Under the pieces are notes generated by a model that was not told where the DNA came from, did not search any database, and saw only the letters and a list, made by a program, of their open reading frames with translations. This document shows positions 26,789 through 35,413 of a stretch of 64,000 bases of DNA, one piece after another. This DNA comes from Dyella_A sp051962475 (GTDB lineage: Bacteria > Pseudomonadota > Gammaproteobacteria > Xanthomonadales > Rhodanobacteraceae): contig NZ_JBQCCF010000064.1 of the NCBI RefSeq assembly GCF_051962475.1, positions 1-64,000 on the forward strand, given 5' to 3'. The first letter of the stretch is position 1. The number at the start of each line of letters is the position of its first letter. Position numbers and translations under genes: made by a program.

Positions 26789-26870
26789 TGTAGGAGCCCG
26801 CTCGCGGGCGATGCTCTTGGCTTCGATGGACATCAGGAGCAAAAGCATCGCCCGCAAGCGGGCTCCTACA
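26789..26870. repeat. REP doublet (REPIN-like), type 1
   Basis: Arms 26789-26815 and 26844-26870 (27 bases each) are complementary at 26 of 27 positions and nearly identical to the arms at 5886-5967. The 28-base spacer aligns with the reverse complement of the spacer there, so the two elements are copies in opposite orientation. It separates liuD from liuE and could form a hairpin in the operon transcript. Confidence 0.87.
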
Positions 26871-26898
26871 CGCCCCCGGGGCCGCCACGGAGACCGCC

Positions 26899-27798
26899 AT
26901 GACCGATACCAACCACGTACGCATCGTCGAAGTCGGCGCCCGCGACGGCCTGCAGAACGAGAAGACCCTGCTGCCGGCCGACGTGAAGATCGCCCTGATC
27001 GATCGGCTGTCTTCCACCGGCCTGCAAACCATCGAAGCGACCAGCTTCGTCAGCCCGAAGTGGGTGCCGCAGTTGGCCGATGCGGCCGAGGTGTTCACCG
27101 GCATCCGCAAGGTGCCGGGCGTGAGCTATCCGGTGCTGGTGCCGAACCTGCAGGGCTACGAGCGCGCACGCGCCGTGGGCGCCACCGAGGTGGCGGTGTT
27201 TTCCGCCGCCAGCGAGGCGTTCAACCGGAAGAACATCAACGCTTCGATCGACGAATCGATCGAACGCTTTCTGCCGGTGCTGGAACGCGCCAAGACCGAC
27301 GGCGTGAAGGTGCGCGGCTACGTCTCCACCGTGCTCGGCTGCCCGTACCAGGGCGAGGTGCCGGTGGCCGACGTGGTGCGCGTGGCGCAACGGCTGCACG
27401 CGGCCGGCTGCTACGAGGTATCGCTCGGCGACACCATCGGCGTGGGCACGCCGGCGAAGGCGCGCGCCATGCTGCGCGCGGTGGCCGACGAGGTGCCGAT
27501 GGACGCGCTCGCCGTGCACTTCCACGACACCTACGGCCAGGCACTGGCCAACATCCTGGCCTGCCTGGAGGAAGGCGTGCGCGTGGTCGACAGCGCGGTC
27601 TCCGGCACCGGCGGCTGCCCGTATGCGAAAGGCGCGACGGGCAACGTGGCCAGCGAGGACGTGGTGTACATGCTGCACGGCATGGGTATGACCACGGGGG
27701 TCGATCTCGACCTGCTGGTCGCCACCGGCGCCTGGCTGGCCGCCCAGTTGCACAAGGAAACCGCCAGCCGGGTGACCCGCGCGCGTACGGCGGCCTGA
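26899..27798 (+). CDS. liuE: Hydroxymethylglutaryl-CoA lyase
   Basis: 299 residues. The DRE-TIM barrel begins VRIVEVGARDGLQNEK, carries GDTIGVGTP and the HxH metal motif VHFHDTYGQ, and has the family signature GCPYAKGATGNVASEDV, whose Cys is catalytic. It cleaves HMG-CoA to acetyl-CoA and acetoacetate, the last step of leucine catabolism, following LiuC and LiuD. The start follows GGAGACCGCC. Confidence 0.93.
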   Translation: MTDTNHVRIVEVGARDGLQNEKTLLPADVKIALIDRLSSTGLQTIEATSFVSPKWVPQLADAAEVFTGIRKVPGVSYPVLVPNLQGYERARAVGATEVAVFSAASEAFNRKNINASIDESIERFLPVLERAKTDGVKVRGYVSTVLGCPYQGEVPVADVVRVAQRLHAAGCYEVSLGDTIGVGTPAKARAMLRAVADEVPMDALAVHFHDTYGQALANILACLEEGVRVVDSAVSGTGGCPYAKGATGNVASEDVVYMLHGMGMTTGVDLDLLVATGAWLAAQLHKETASRVTRARTAA

Positions 27799-27824
27799 GC
27801 GACCGCCCAAGGACACAACCCTCT

Positions 27825-27921
27825 GTAGGAGAGCACCGTGTGCGCGACCGCTCGCCGGCCGGATCCCACACGTGCCGCCCCGCTAGTCTGGGCCAAGGTC
27901 GCGCACAGGGTGCGCTCCTAC
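27825..27921. repeat. REP doublet, type 2
   Basis: Arms 27825-27849 and 27897-27921 (25 bases) are complementary at 23 positions. They share the outer GTAGGAG with the type 1 elements but continue into a GCGCACCCTGTGCGCGACC-like palindrome. The spacer is 47 bases. A degenerate single arm of the same type is at about 24613-24640. The element fills most of the gap between liuE and the next gene. Confidence 0.75.
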
Positions 27922-27990
27922 CGTGGTGGGCGAAACGTCACCGCGGGGCCCGCTAGAATCGGCGAGGAGAAACGTTTCAAGGGGAGCCCA

Positions 27991-29325
27991 ATGCGCGTAG
28001 GTCTTGGAGTCTGGTCCGCGGTCTGCGCCGCGTTGTTGTCCGCCACCTCGCCCTCCGTCGTCGCTGATGCAGCACCGAAGGACACCGTGCTGCTGCCCGA
28101 TCGCGTGTGGACCGCCGACGGCGACGCCGCGCACACCGGCTGGGTCGTGTTGGTGCACGAGGGCAAGGTCGCCGCCGTGGGCCCGGCCGACAGCATCGAG
28201 CCCCCCGCTGATGCTGAACGCATTGCCCTGCCCGGCACCACCCTCACGCCCGGCCTGATCGACCTGCACTCGCACCTGTTCCTGCATCCGTACAACGAGA
28301 CGCTGTGGAACGACCAAGTGCTCACCGAGCCGCAGGACTACCGCACGCTGGAAGCCGCCGCCCACGCCAAGGCCACGCTGCTGGCCGGCTTCACGGCGCT
28401 GCGCGACCTGGGCACCGAGGGCGCCGGATTCGCCGACGTGTCGATCAAGCGCGCCATCGACAGCGGCCTGATCCCCGGCCCTCGGATGTTCGTCGCCACC
28501 CGCGCCATCGTGGCCACCGCCAGCTACGGCCCGGGGCCGCGCGGCTTCCGTCCCGACCTCGACCTACCGCAGGGCGCGCAGCCGGTCACCGGCGTGGATG
28601 CGGCCGCGGCCGCGGTGCGCGAGCAGGCCGCCCGCGGCGCGGACTGGATCAAGCTCTACGCCGACTACCGCGTGGGCGACCACGGCGAGACGATGCCTAC
28701 GCTGTCGCCGGCCGAGATCCGGGCGATCGTCGACGCCGCCCACCAGATCGGTCGCCCGGTCGCCGCGCACGCGGCGAGCGAGGCGGGCGTGCGCAACGCG
28801 GTGGAAGCCGGCGTGGACACCATCGAGCACGGCTACGGCACCAGCGAGGCCACCTTCCGCCGGATGAAACAGAAAGGCATCGCCTACGAGCCCACGCTCA
28901 CCGCGGTGGAGGCGACCTCGGAATACTTCCAGCACTACGTGCCCGAGAAGTCCGAACCGACGCCCGCGATGAAGGAGGCCGAGCACGCCTTCCGCACCGC
29001 GTTGAAAGTGGGCGTGACCATCGGCAACGGCAGCGACGTGGGCGTGTTCGCGCACGGCGAGAACTGGCGCGAACCGGCGCTGATGGTCGCCGACGGCATG
29101 ACGCCGATACAGGCGCTGCATGCGGCCACCGATGTGGCCGCGCGCGTGCTGCGCGAGCAGGATCATTTCGGCCGCATCGCGCCGGGCCAGTTCGCTGACC
29201 TGGCCGCGTTCGCGGGCGACCCCAGCCGCGACATCCAGGCGCTGCGCCACCCCGTGTTCGTGATGAAGAGCGGTACCGTCTATCGTTCCCCCGACACAGT
29301 TTCTGCCTCCCCGACCACGCCATGA
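27991..29325 (+). CDS. Exported metal-dependent amidohydrolase (imidazolonepropionase-like)
   Basis: 444 residues from ATG 27991, behind AAGGGGAGCCC; the open frame upstream runs through a REP element and is not coding. A signal peptide (VWSAVCAALLSATSPSVVA) indicates export. Metal-site motifs in order: GLIDLHSHLFLH, WIKLYADY (Lys to be carboxylated), AAHAASEAG, DTIEHGYGT and IGNGSDVGVFAHGEN with the catalytic Asp. It belongs to COG1228 (Xaa-Pro dipeptidase/imidazolonepropionase relatives) and is related to the partial protein at the left edge. Probable role: periplasmic hydrolysis of a peptide or cyclic amide. Its stop overlaps the next start (ATGA). Confidence 0.85.
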   Translation: MRVGLGVWSAVCAALLSATSPSVVADAAPKDTVLLPDRVWTADGDAAHTGWVVLVHEGKVAAVGPADSIEPPADAERIALPGTTLTPGLIDLHSHLFLHPYNETLWNDQVLTEPQDYRTLEAAAHAKATLLAGFTALRDLGTEGAGFADVSIKRAIDSGLIPGPRMFVATRAIVATASYGPGPRGFRPDLDLPQGAQPVTGVDAAAAAVREQAARGADWIKLYADYRVGDHGETMPTLSPAEIRAIVDAAHQIGRPVAAHAASEAGVRNAVEAGVDTIEHGYGTSEATFRRMKQKGIAYEPTLTAVEATSEYFQHYVPEKSEPTPAMKEAEHAFRTALKVGVTIGNGSDVGVFAHGENWREPALMVADGMTPIQALHAATDVAARVLREQDHFGRIAPGQFADLAAFAGDPSRDIQALRHPVFVMKSGTVYRSPDTVSASPTTP

Positions 29326-29819
29326 CCGAACGCAGCACCGCCTTCACCATCCGCCCTATCGAGACGCGCGACGACGCGGATGTCGCCCGCGTCATCCGCA
29401 CCGTGATGCCGAGCTTCGGCGCCGACGGTCCCGGCTTTGCCATCCACGATCCCGAGGTCGACCACATGACCGCGGCCTACGCGCAGCCGCGCCGCAGCTA
29501 CTTCGTGGTGGAGCTGAATGGCCGCGTGGTGGGCGGCGCCGGCATTGCGCCGCTGCAGAACGGCGAGCCGGACGTGTGCGAGCTGCGGAAGATGTATTTC
29601 CTGCCGGAAGCCCGCGGCATCGGCGCCGGCACCGCGATGATGCAGCGCTGCCTGGACGCCGCCCGCGCCCACGGCTTCGCCCGCTGCTATCTGGAGACGC
29701 TCACCGGCATGGACCAGGCCCAGGCGCTGTACCTGCGCAGCGGCTTCAAGCCACTGTGCGCGCCGATGGGCGGCACCGGCCACTTCAGCTGCGACCGTTT
29801 CTTTCTGCTGGACCTGTAG
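29322..29819 (+). CDS. GNAT-family N-acetyltransferase
   Basis: 165 residues. The domain begins FTIRPIETRDDADVARVI. Motif A is LRKMYFLPEARGIGAGTAMM, and motif B is YLRSGFKPL. Coupled by ATGA to the amidohydrolase upstream and followed 13 bases later by a YdeI-like gene. Substrate unknown. It is the first of three GNAT genes within 2.2 kb. Confidence 0.85.
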   Translation: MTERSTAFTIRPIETRDDADVARVIRTVMPSFGADGPGFAIHDPEVDHMTAAYAQPRRSYFVVELNGRVVGGAGIAPLQNGEPDVCELRKMYFLPEARGIGAGTAMMQRCLDAARAHGFARCYLETLTGMDQAQALYLRSGFKPLCAPMGGTGHFSCDRFFLLDL

Positions 29820-29832
29820 AAGGAGGTGCACC

Positions 29833-30420
29833 ATGAACACCGACGCGCGCGTGGACGACTACATCGCCGCCGCCGCACCGTTCGCTCGCCCCGTGCTCGA
29901 ACAGCTGCGCGCCGTGGTGCACGCGGCCTGCCCGGAAGCAACCGAGACGCTGAAGTGGCGCATGCCGTTCTTCGAGTACCTGGGCCGGCCGCTGTGCATG
30001 ATGGCGGCGTTCAAGCAGCACTGCGGCTTTGGGTTCTGGCAGCCGGACGCGAAGGCCGGTGAGGCCGATGGCATGGGCCAGTACGGCAAGCTCACCGCGG
30101 TGGGTGACCTGCCGCCCAAGCGCGCCTTGATGGCGGCGGTGAAGGCGGCCATGCAGCGCATCGAAACCGGCGCACCATCAGCGCGTTCGCGCGCCGCCGC
30201 CAAGCCTGCGCCCGCCCTACCGGAGGATCTCGCCGCCGCGCTCGCGCTACGCAAGCACGCTACGGCCAAGCGGCATTTCGAAGCGTTCAGCCCGAGCGCG
30301 CAGCGCGAGTACACCGACTGGATCACCGGTGCGAAAACCGACGCCACCCGCAGCAAGCGCCTCGCAACCACGCTGGAATGGCTGGCCGAGGGCAAGCACC
30401 GCAACTGGAAGTACATGTGA
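29833..30420 (+). CDS. YdeI/OmdA-like protein (DUF1801 domain)
   Basis: 195 residues. The N-terminal half has the DUF1801 fold pattern, with ETLKWRMPFFEYLGRPLCMMAAFK. The C-terminal half (ALRKHATAKRHFEAFSPSAQREYTDWI) is the OmdA-like helical part of YdeI-type proteins, which have been linked to stress and peptide tolerance in other bacteria. The start follows AGAAGGAGGTGC, an excellent ribosome-binding site. Its stop overlaps the GTG start of the next gene. Molecular function is not established for the family. Confidence 0.78.
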   Translation: MNTDARVDDYIAAAAPFARPVLEQLRAVVHAACPEATETLKWRMPFFEYLGRPLCMMAAFKQHCGFGFWQPDAKAGEADGMGQYGKLTAVGDLPPKRALMAAVKAAMQRIETGAPSARSRAAAKPAPALPEDLAAALALRKHATAKRHFEAFSPSAQREYTDWITGAKTDATRSKRLATTLEWLAEGKHRNWKYM

Positions 30421-30896
30421 GCATCGATACCTGCGCCCCGCCCCGACTCGAATTCTGCGTCGACGACCCGGCCCTGCCCGAGCTGCGCCCGCTGATCGAG
30501 CCCACCGACGGCTATCTCGCCGAGCTGCATCCCACCGGCAATATCGAGCCGGTGTCGCTGGCCGCGCTGCAGCGCCCGCAGGTCACCCTGCTCACCGCCC
30601 GCGTGGACGGCGATCCGGTGGCGTGCGGCGCGTGCATCGACGAGGGCGAGTACGTGGAGATCAAGCGCATGTACGTGCTTCCCGCCTGCCGCGGCCTGGG
30701 CCTGGGCAAGCAGCTGCTCGAAGCGATGGAAGCTCACGTGCGCAGCCGCGGCGGCCATAAGGTGAAACTGGAAGCGGGGACCGCCCAGGCTGAGGCGCTG
30801 GAGCTCTACGAACGCGCCGGCTACCGCCGCTGCCCGCCGTTCGGCGAGCATCACGCCAATCCGCGCAGCGTGTGCATGGAGAAGGTGCTCGCATGA
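30417..30896 (+). CDS. GNAT-family N-acetyltransferase
   Basis: 159 residues from the GTG at 30417, which overlaps the previous stop (GTGA); a longer in-frame start at 30378 would lie inside the YdeI-like gene. Motif A: VEIKRMYVLPACRGLGLGKQL. Motif B: ALELYERAGYRRCPPFGE. The end of the sequence (NPRSVCMEKVL) is typical of this acetyltransferase group. It overlaps the next gene's ATG by four bases. Acceptor substrate unknown. Confidence 0.83.
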   Translation: MSIDTCAPPRLEFCVDDPALPELRPLIEPTDGYLAELHPTGNIEPVSLAALQRPQVTLLTARVDGDPVACGACIDEGEYVEIKRMYVLPACRGLGLGKQLLEAMEAHVRSRGGHKVKLEAGTAQAEALELYERAGYRRCPPFGEHHANPRSVCMEKVLA

Positions 30897-31465
30897 TCCG
30901 CATCGCCACCGGCGACGATGCCGCGGCGTTCCATGCCATCTACCTGCCGCACGTGCTCGAAGGCGTAGCCACCTTCGAGACCGTGCCGCCGGGCGTCGAG
31001 GCGATGCGGGAGCGCGTGCTGGCCCGGCTGGAGCAGTACCCCTGGCTGGTGTGGGAGGAAGCCGGCGCGGTGCTGGCCTATGCCTACGCCAGCCGCTTCC
31101 GCGAACGCGCCGCCTACGACTGGATCGCTGAGACCTCAATCTACGTGCGCCCCGAGGCGCAGCGCCGCGGCATCGCCCGCCGGCTGTACGGCGCGTTGCT
31201 CGACACGATGCGCATGCAGCACATCTACCAGGCGGTGGGCGTGATCACCCTGTCCGGCACCACCAGCGTGGCCGCGCACGAGGCGATGGGCTTCACGCCC
31301 GCCGGCGTGTGGCGCCAGGCCGGCTACAAGCTGGGCCAGTGGTGGGACGTGGGCGTGTGGCAGAAGGCGCTCGGCGAACCGGCAAATCCGCCCCCGCCGC
31401 TGATCCCGTTTCGCGAGTTGCGCGAGCACCCGGCGTGGCAGGCGCGATTGACCCGCGCCGACTGA
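30893..31465 (+). CDS. Phosphinothricin-acetyltransferase-like GNAT enzyme
   Basis: 190 residues from ATG 30893. MIRIATGDDAAAFHAIY, then YAYASRFRERAAYDWIAETS and IYVRPEAQRRGIARRLYG are the PAT-branch hallmarks; motif B lies in HEAMGFTPAGVWRQAGYK. Such enzymes N-acetylate methionine sulfone/sulfoximine-like amino acids or related amines. It closes a tightly overlapped gene set (29322-31465). A 96-base gap precedes the SDR gene. Confidence 0.86.
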   Translation: MIRIATGDDAAAFHAIYLPHVLEGVATFETVPPGVEAMRERVLARLEQYPWLVWEEAGAVLAYAYASRFRERAAYDWIAETSIYVRPEAQRRGIARRLYGALLDTMRMQHIYQAVGVITLSGTTSVAAHEAMGFTPAGVWRQAGYKLGQWWDVGVWQKALGEPANPPPPLIPFRELREHPAWQARLTRAD

Positions 31466-31561
31466 TCCGTCCGGCGTTCTGCACCAGCGCATGCCGCGCC
31501 CATGGCTGGCGCCCCGGCCGCTCCGCTAAAATCGCGGTTTTCCACGCTTCGGGAACTCTCC

Positions 31562-32329
31562 ATGCAGCTCGCTCAGGTCAAGGCCGTCATCACCGGCGGC
31601 GCCTCCGGACTCGGCCACGCGGTCGCCCAGCACCTCATTGCGCACGGCGCGAAGGTGGCGCTGTTCGACGTCAACGAGGAGAAGGGCCAGGTCGCGGCTG
31701 CCAGCCTCGGTGAGGCCGCGCGCTTCTATCGCACCGACGTCACCTCCGAAGAGGGTGTGAGCGCCAATGTGGCCGCCGCGCGCGAGGCGATGGGCGGGCT
31801 GAACGTGGTGATGAACTGCGCCGGCATCCTGGGCGCCGGCCGCGTGCTGGGCAAGGATGGCCCGATGGCGCTGTCGCAGTTCCAGACCACGGTGATGGTC
31901 AACCTGGTCGGCAGCTTCAACGTGGCCAAGGCCGCCGCTGCGCTGATGCAGGGCAACGAGGCGGGTGAGGATGGCGAGCGCGGCGTGATCATCAACACCG
32001 CCTCGGTCGCCGCCTACGAAGGGCAGATCGGCCAGGCTGCCTACTCGGCCTCCAAGGGTGGCGTGGTCGGCATGACCCTGCCGATGGCGCGCGAACTGTC
32101 GCGCTTCGGCATCCGCGTGGCGACCATTGCCCCGGGTATCTTCTGGACGCCGATGGTGGACTCCATGCCGCCGGCGGTGCAGGAGTCGCTGGGCGCCTCG
32201 ATCCCGTTCCCCTCGCGCCTGGGCAAGCCGGAGGAATTCGCCGCCACCGCCGCCTTCATCCTCACCAACCGCTACATCAACGGCGAGACGATTCGCCTGG
32301 ATGGCGGCGTGCGGCTGCAGCCGAAGTAA
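31562..32329 (+). CDS. SDR-family 3-hydroxyacyl-CoA dehydrogenase-like oxidoreductase
   Basis: 255 residues from ATG 31562. NAD-binding motif TGGASGLGHAVAQHL is followed by the acidic DVNEEKG, favouring NAD over NADP. NCAGILGAGR and the catalytic YSASKGGVVGMTLPMARELS (Tyr-x-x-x-Lys) are present, with the active-site Ser in NTASVAAYEG. It is closest in pattern to the type II 3-hydroxyacyl-CoA dehydrogenases (HSD17B10-like), used for branched-chain or fatty acyl-CoA oxidation, which would fit the nearby leucine pathway. Substrate assignment is tentative. Confidence 0.85.
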   Translation: MQLAQVKAVITGGASGLGHAVAQHLIAHGAKVALFDVNEEKGQVAAASLGEAARFYRTDVTSEEGVSANVAAAREAMGGLNVVMNCAGILGAGRVLGKDGPMALSQFQTTVMVNLVGSFNVAKAAAALMQGNEAGEDGERGVIINTASVAAYEGQIGQAAYSASKGGVVGMTLPMARELSRFGIRVATIAPGIFWTPMVDSMPPAVQESLGASIPFPSRLGKPEEFAATAAFILTNRYINGETIRLDGGVRLQPK

Positions 32330-32347
32330 GCGGACACTTCAACGCGT

Positions 32348-32428
32348 CGTCATTCCCGCGAATGCGGGAATCCATCTTGTCCTTGGTGTCGAAAAGCAAA
32401 GTGGATTCCCGCATTCGCGGGAATGACG
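32348..32428. repeat. Perfect 27-bp inverted repeat element
   Basis: Arms 32348-32374 and 32402-32428 are perfectly complementary over 27 bases, with a 27-base spacer. Each arm is itself a hairpin (CCCGC-GAAT-GCGGG). The geometry equals that of the type 1 REP doublets although the sequence family is different. It fills the gap between the SDR gene and efpL. Confidence 0.88.
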
Positions 32429-32480
32429 GCGAAATAAACCGCAATTTCCGACTTCCCTATTTCACACTCCGGCCAAACCC

Positions 32481-33044
32481 ATGAAAGCTTCCGACGTCAA
32501 GAAAGGCAACGTGGTCGAACACGACGACACCGTCTACCAGGTGCGCGACATCGAACGCAGCGCGCCCACCGCGCGCGGCGGCAACGTCACGTTCCGCTTC
32601 ACCATGTATTCGATCCCCGGTGGCCGCAAGTTCGACCTCAGCCTGCGCGCCGACGACGACCTGAAGGAGATGGACCTGGTGCGTCGCGCCGCCAACTTCT
32701 CCTACATGGACGGCGACGCGTTCGTCTTCATGGACGCCGAGGATTACACCCAGTACCTGCTCAGCCCCGAGCTGGTCGGCGACAATGCCGGCTACATCGT
32801 GGAAGAGGTCGAGGGCTATTACGTGCAGCTGATCGACGACGCTCCGGTCGGCCTGCAGGTGCCCACCAGCGTGGTGCTGACGGTGGTCGACACCGCGCCG
32901 GAAATGAAGGGCTCCAGCGCCACCAAGCGCGCCAAGCCGGCCCGGCTCAACACCGGCATCGAGATCCAGGTGCCCGAGTACATCAGCAACGACGAGAAGG
33001 TGTGGGTGAACACCACCACCGGCGAATTCGCCGGCCGCGCCTGA
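32481..33044 (+). CDS. efpL: Elongation factor P-like protein EfpL (YeiP)
   Basis: 187 residues with the three-domain EF-P build: KOW-like domain I (KASDVKKGNVVEHDDTVYQV), an OB domain II (KEMDLVRRAANFSYMDGDAF) and a C-terminal OB domain. The tip of the beta3-beta4 loop reads RSAPTARGGN with Arg32 where EF-P has its modifiable Lys, as in the YeiP/EfpL paralogues that act without lysine modification. It binds stalled ribosomes between P- and E-sites. It is separated from its neighbours and is followed by a strong hairpin. Confidence 0.92.
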   Translation: MKASDVKKGNVVEHDDTVYQVRDIERSAPTARGGNVTFRFTMYSIPGGRKFDLSLRADDDLKEMDLVRRAANFSYMDGDAFVFMDAEDYTQYLLSPELVGDNAGYIVEEVEGYYVQLIDDAPVGLQVPTSVVLTVVDTAPEMKGSSATKRAKPARLNTGIEIQVPEYISNDEKVWVNTTTGEFAGRA

Positions 33045-33069
33045 GCGCCGGCTGACGCAGGGACGTAAA

Positions 33070-33099
33070 GGTGCGGGCGCGCAGTGTCGCGCCTGCACC
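33070..33099 (+). terminator. Hairpin downstream of efpL
   Basis: GGTGCGGGCGCG (33070-33081) and CGCGCCTGCACC (33088-33099) pair at 11 of 12 positions around a six-base loop. No T-tract follows, so it is a probable but not classical terminator. Confidence 0.45.
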
Positions 33100-33158
33100 G
33101 GCTTGACGGAGCCTGGTGCAGAATCGTCCGGCACCTTCCTCATCGGAAACGACGCGGC

Positions 33159-35273
33159 ATGACCGCCCGCAGCTACTCGCTCCGCAGCAATGTGATGGAA
33201 AGCCTGACCCGCACGCGGCGTCCGGACGTGCCGCTGCGGGTGGTGCTGCGCAATACCGCCGCGGTGATCCTGCCGCTGGCGGTGGGCATGGCCACCGGGC
33301 ACACGGCGATCGGCCTGGGCGTGGGCGCCGGCGCGCTCAACACGATGTTTTCCGATCAGCCGGGACCGTATCGCCAGCGCATCTGGCGGTTACTGCTGGC
33401 GGCGCTGGCGGCCGCGCTGGCCTCGCTGGTGGGCATGCTGATCGGCGATCAGTTCGGACCGATGCTGGTCGCCACCGCGGTGGCGGGATTCCTCGGCGGC
33501 ATGCTGGTGCTGTTCGGCGTGGACATCGCCCGCGTGGGCATGACCAGCATGATCCTGCTGGTGGTGACCGCCGCCACGCCGCTGCCGACCGTGGCGGCCG
33601 CGTTCGGCAGCGCCGCGCTGATCTTTGCCGGCGGCATGCTGCTGGCAATGTTCTCGGTGGCCGCCTGGCCGCTGCAGCGCTACCGGCCAGAGCGCCTGGC
33701 GCTGGCCGAGGTGTTCCGGGGCCTGGCCGAGCTGGCCCGCCAGCAGGCGCACGACGAGGCCGACGTGCCCGCACTCACCGAGGCGATGACCGCGCTGCAG
33801 CACACCCTGCTGGGCCGTCATCACGCCCGCGGCCGCGCCATGGAAGCGTTCGGTGTGCTGCTGGAGCTGGCCGAGCGGATCCGGCTGGAACTCACCGCAC
33901 TGGCCGAGCTGCGCGCCAATCCCAGCCTGCACGCGATCTTCCGCCACGACGCCGCGCGGGTGATGGCCGCCATCGCTGACGCATTGGAAGCCGGCGACGC
34001 GCCGGAGGACGCCGAACGCGCGCTGCGCGGCCTGCAGGCCAGCGAACGCACCCTGCTCGACCAGCCGCAGGCGCGCGGTGGCCTGGCCGTGCATATCCAT
34101 GCGCTGACCGGCCAGCTCGCCGCGGCCGTGCGCAACGCCCGCTGGGCCGGCAGCCGCGGCGAGTGGCGCGCGGTGGCCGCGGAGACACCGCTGCCGACCG
34201 CGCTGCGCAGTCACTCGGTGCTGGCCACGTTGCGCGCCAACCTCACCCCACGTTCGGTGGCGTTCCGCCATGCCGTGCGCAGCGCCGCGTGCCTGTGCAT
34301 CGCGCTGGCCGCGGCCCGCTGGCTCAAGCTGCCGCACGGCTACTGGGTGCCGATGACCGCCGCCATCGTGCTGCGCCCGGATTTCGCCGCCACCTTCAAC
34401 TTCGGGCTGCTGCGCGTGGTCGGCACCGTGCTCGGCCTGCTGCTCACCACCGCGCTGCTGCACGTGACGCCGAACGAGCCGTGGGCCCACTTGGCCCTGA
34501 TGGCGGTGTTGTGCATGGGTTTCCGCTACCTGGCCACCGCGCACTACGGCGCAGCGGTGGCCGCCCTCACCGGCACCGTGGTGATCCTGCTCTCGTTCGA
34601 AGGGGTCGACCCCGGCGGGGCGGTGATCGACCGCGTGATCAACACCGCGATGGGCAGCGCCATGGCACTGATCGCCTACGTGCTGTGGCCCACCTGGGAG
34701 CGCGGCCGTGCCCGCGCGGCGCTGGCGGACATGCTCGATGCCTACGCCCGTTACCTCGCCGCACTGGCGACGCCCGGGGAGCGCGATGCGCACCGCGAGA
34801 CGCGCACCGCCGCGCGCATGGCGCGCACCAACGCCCAGGCCTCGCTGGAGCGCATGCGCGGCGAACCCGGCACGCCGCTGCCGCTGCTGGAACTGGCCCA
34901 GGCCCTGTTCGCCAACGGCAACCGGCTGGCGCGCACGGCGATGGCGCTGGAGGCGTTGATCGACGACCGCGAGCGGCTGCCGGAACCGGCCGAGATCGGC
35001 GGCTTCGTGGAACACGCCGCCGATGCCCTGCATCACGTGGCGCAGGCCCTGCGCGAACAGCAGCCGCTGCCGCCCCTGCCTGCGCTGCGCGACCTGCAGC
35101 GCAGTCTCACCGACCTGCTCGAACTGAGCGACGACCCGCCCACCGCCGAGCTGGTCGAACGCCTCAGCGACCGCCTGGTCGACAACATCCACACGCTCGC
35201 CCACGTCGTCGAGCGCAGCCGCCAGCCGCTGGCCGGAGTGGCGGTGGATCCGCACCGCCTGCCGCAGAGCTGA
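33159..35273 (+). CDS. FUSC-family (YccS/AaeB-like) inner-membrane protein
   Basis: 704 residues from ATG 33159. Two blocks of membrane helices are visible: an N-terminal set (about 35-180, with LASLVGMLIGDQFG) and a C-terminal set (about 370-520, with HGYWVPMTAAIVLRPDFAATF). They are separated by a soluble helical region of about 190 residues, and a soluble tail follows. HGYWVPMTAAIVLRPDF is the hallmark of the fusaric-acid-resistance-like/YccS family, proposed to export aromatic acids or similar compounds. There is no partner membrane-fusion protein nearby. It ends 140 bases before tssA. Confidence 0.85.
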   Translation: MTARSYSLRSNVMESLTRTRRPDVPLRVVLRNTAAVILPLAVGMATGHTAIGLGVGAGALNTMFSDQPGPYRQRIWRLLLAALAAALASLVGMLIGDQFGPMLVATAVAGFLGGMLVLFGVDIARVGMTSMILLVVTAATPLPTVAAAFGSAALIFAGGMLLAMFSVAAWPLQRYRPERLALAEVFRGLAELARQQAHDEADVPALTEAMTALQHTLLGRHHARGRAMEAFGVLLELAERIRLELTALAELRANPSLHAIFRHDAARVMAAIADALEAGDAPEDAERALRGLQASERTLLDQPQARGGLAVHIHALTGQLAAAVRNARWAGSRGEWRAVAAETPLPTALRSHSVLATLRANLTPRSVAFRHAVRSAACLCIALAAARWLKLPHGYWVPMTAAIVLRPDFAATFNFGLLRVVGTVLGLLLTTALLHVTPNEPWAHLALMAVLCMGFRYLATAHYGAAVAALTGTVVILLSFEGVDPGGAVIDRVINTAMGSAMALIAYVLWPTWERGRARAALADMLDAYARYLAALATPGERDAHRETRTAARMARTNAQASLERMRGEPGTPLPLLELAQALFANGNRLARTAMALEALIDDRERLPEPAEIGGFVEHAADALHHVAQALREQQPLPPLPALRDLQRSLTDLLELSDDPPTAELVERLSDRLVDNIHTLAHVVERSRQPLAGVAVDPHRLPQS

Positions 35274-35413
35274 GCCTCGGCGCGGCCGGCGTGACCGGTT
35301 TCCGCTCCAGAAAACGCACTACCTAGAGAGACGGCCCCGGCCCGATCGTGCCCGCGGCACGGTCGGCACCGGCCGGCGCGTACGCCCCTTCCATCCCGAT
35401 CGTCGAGCCCGCC

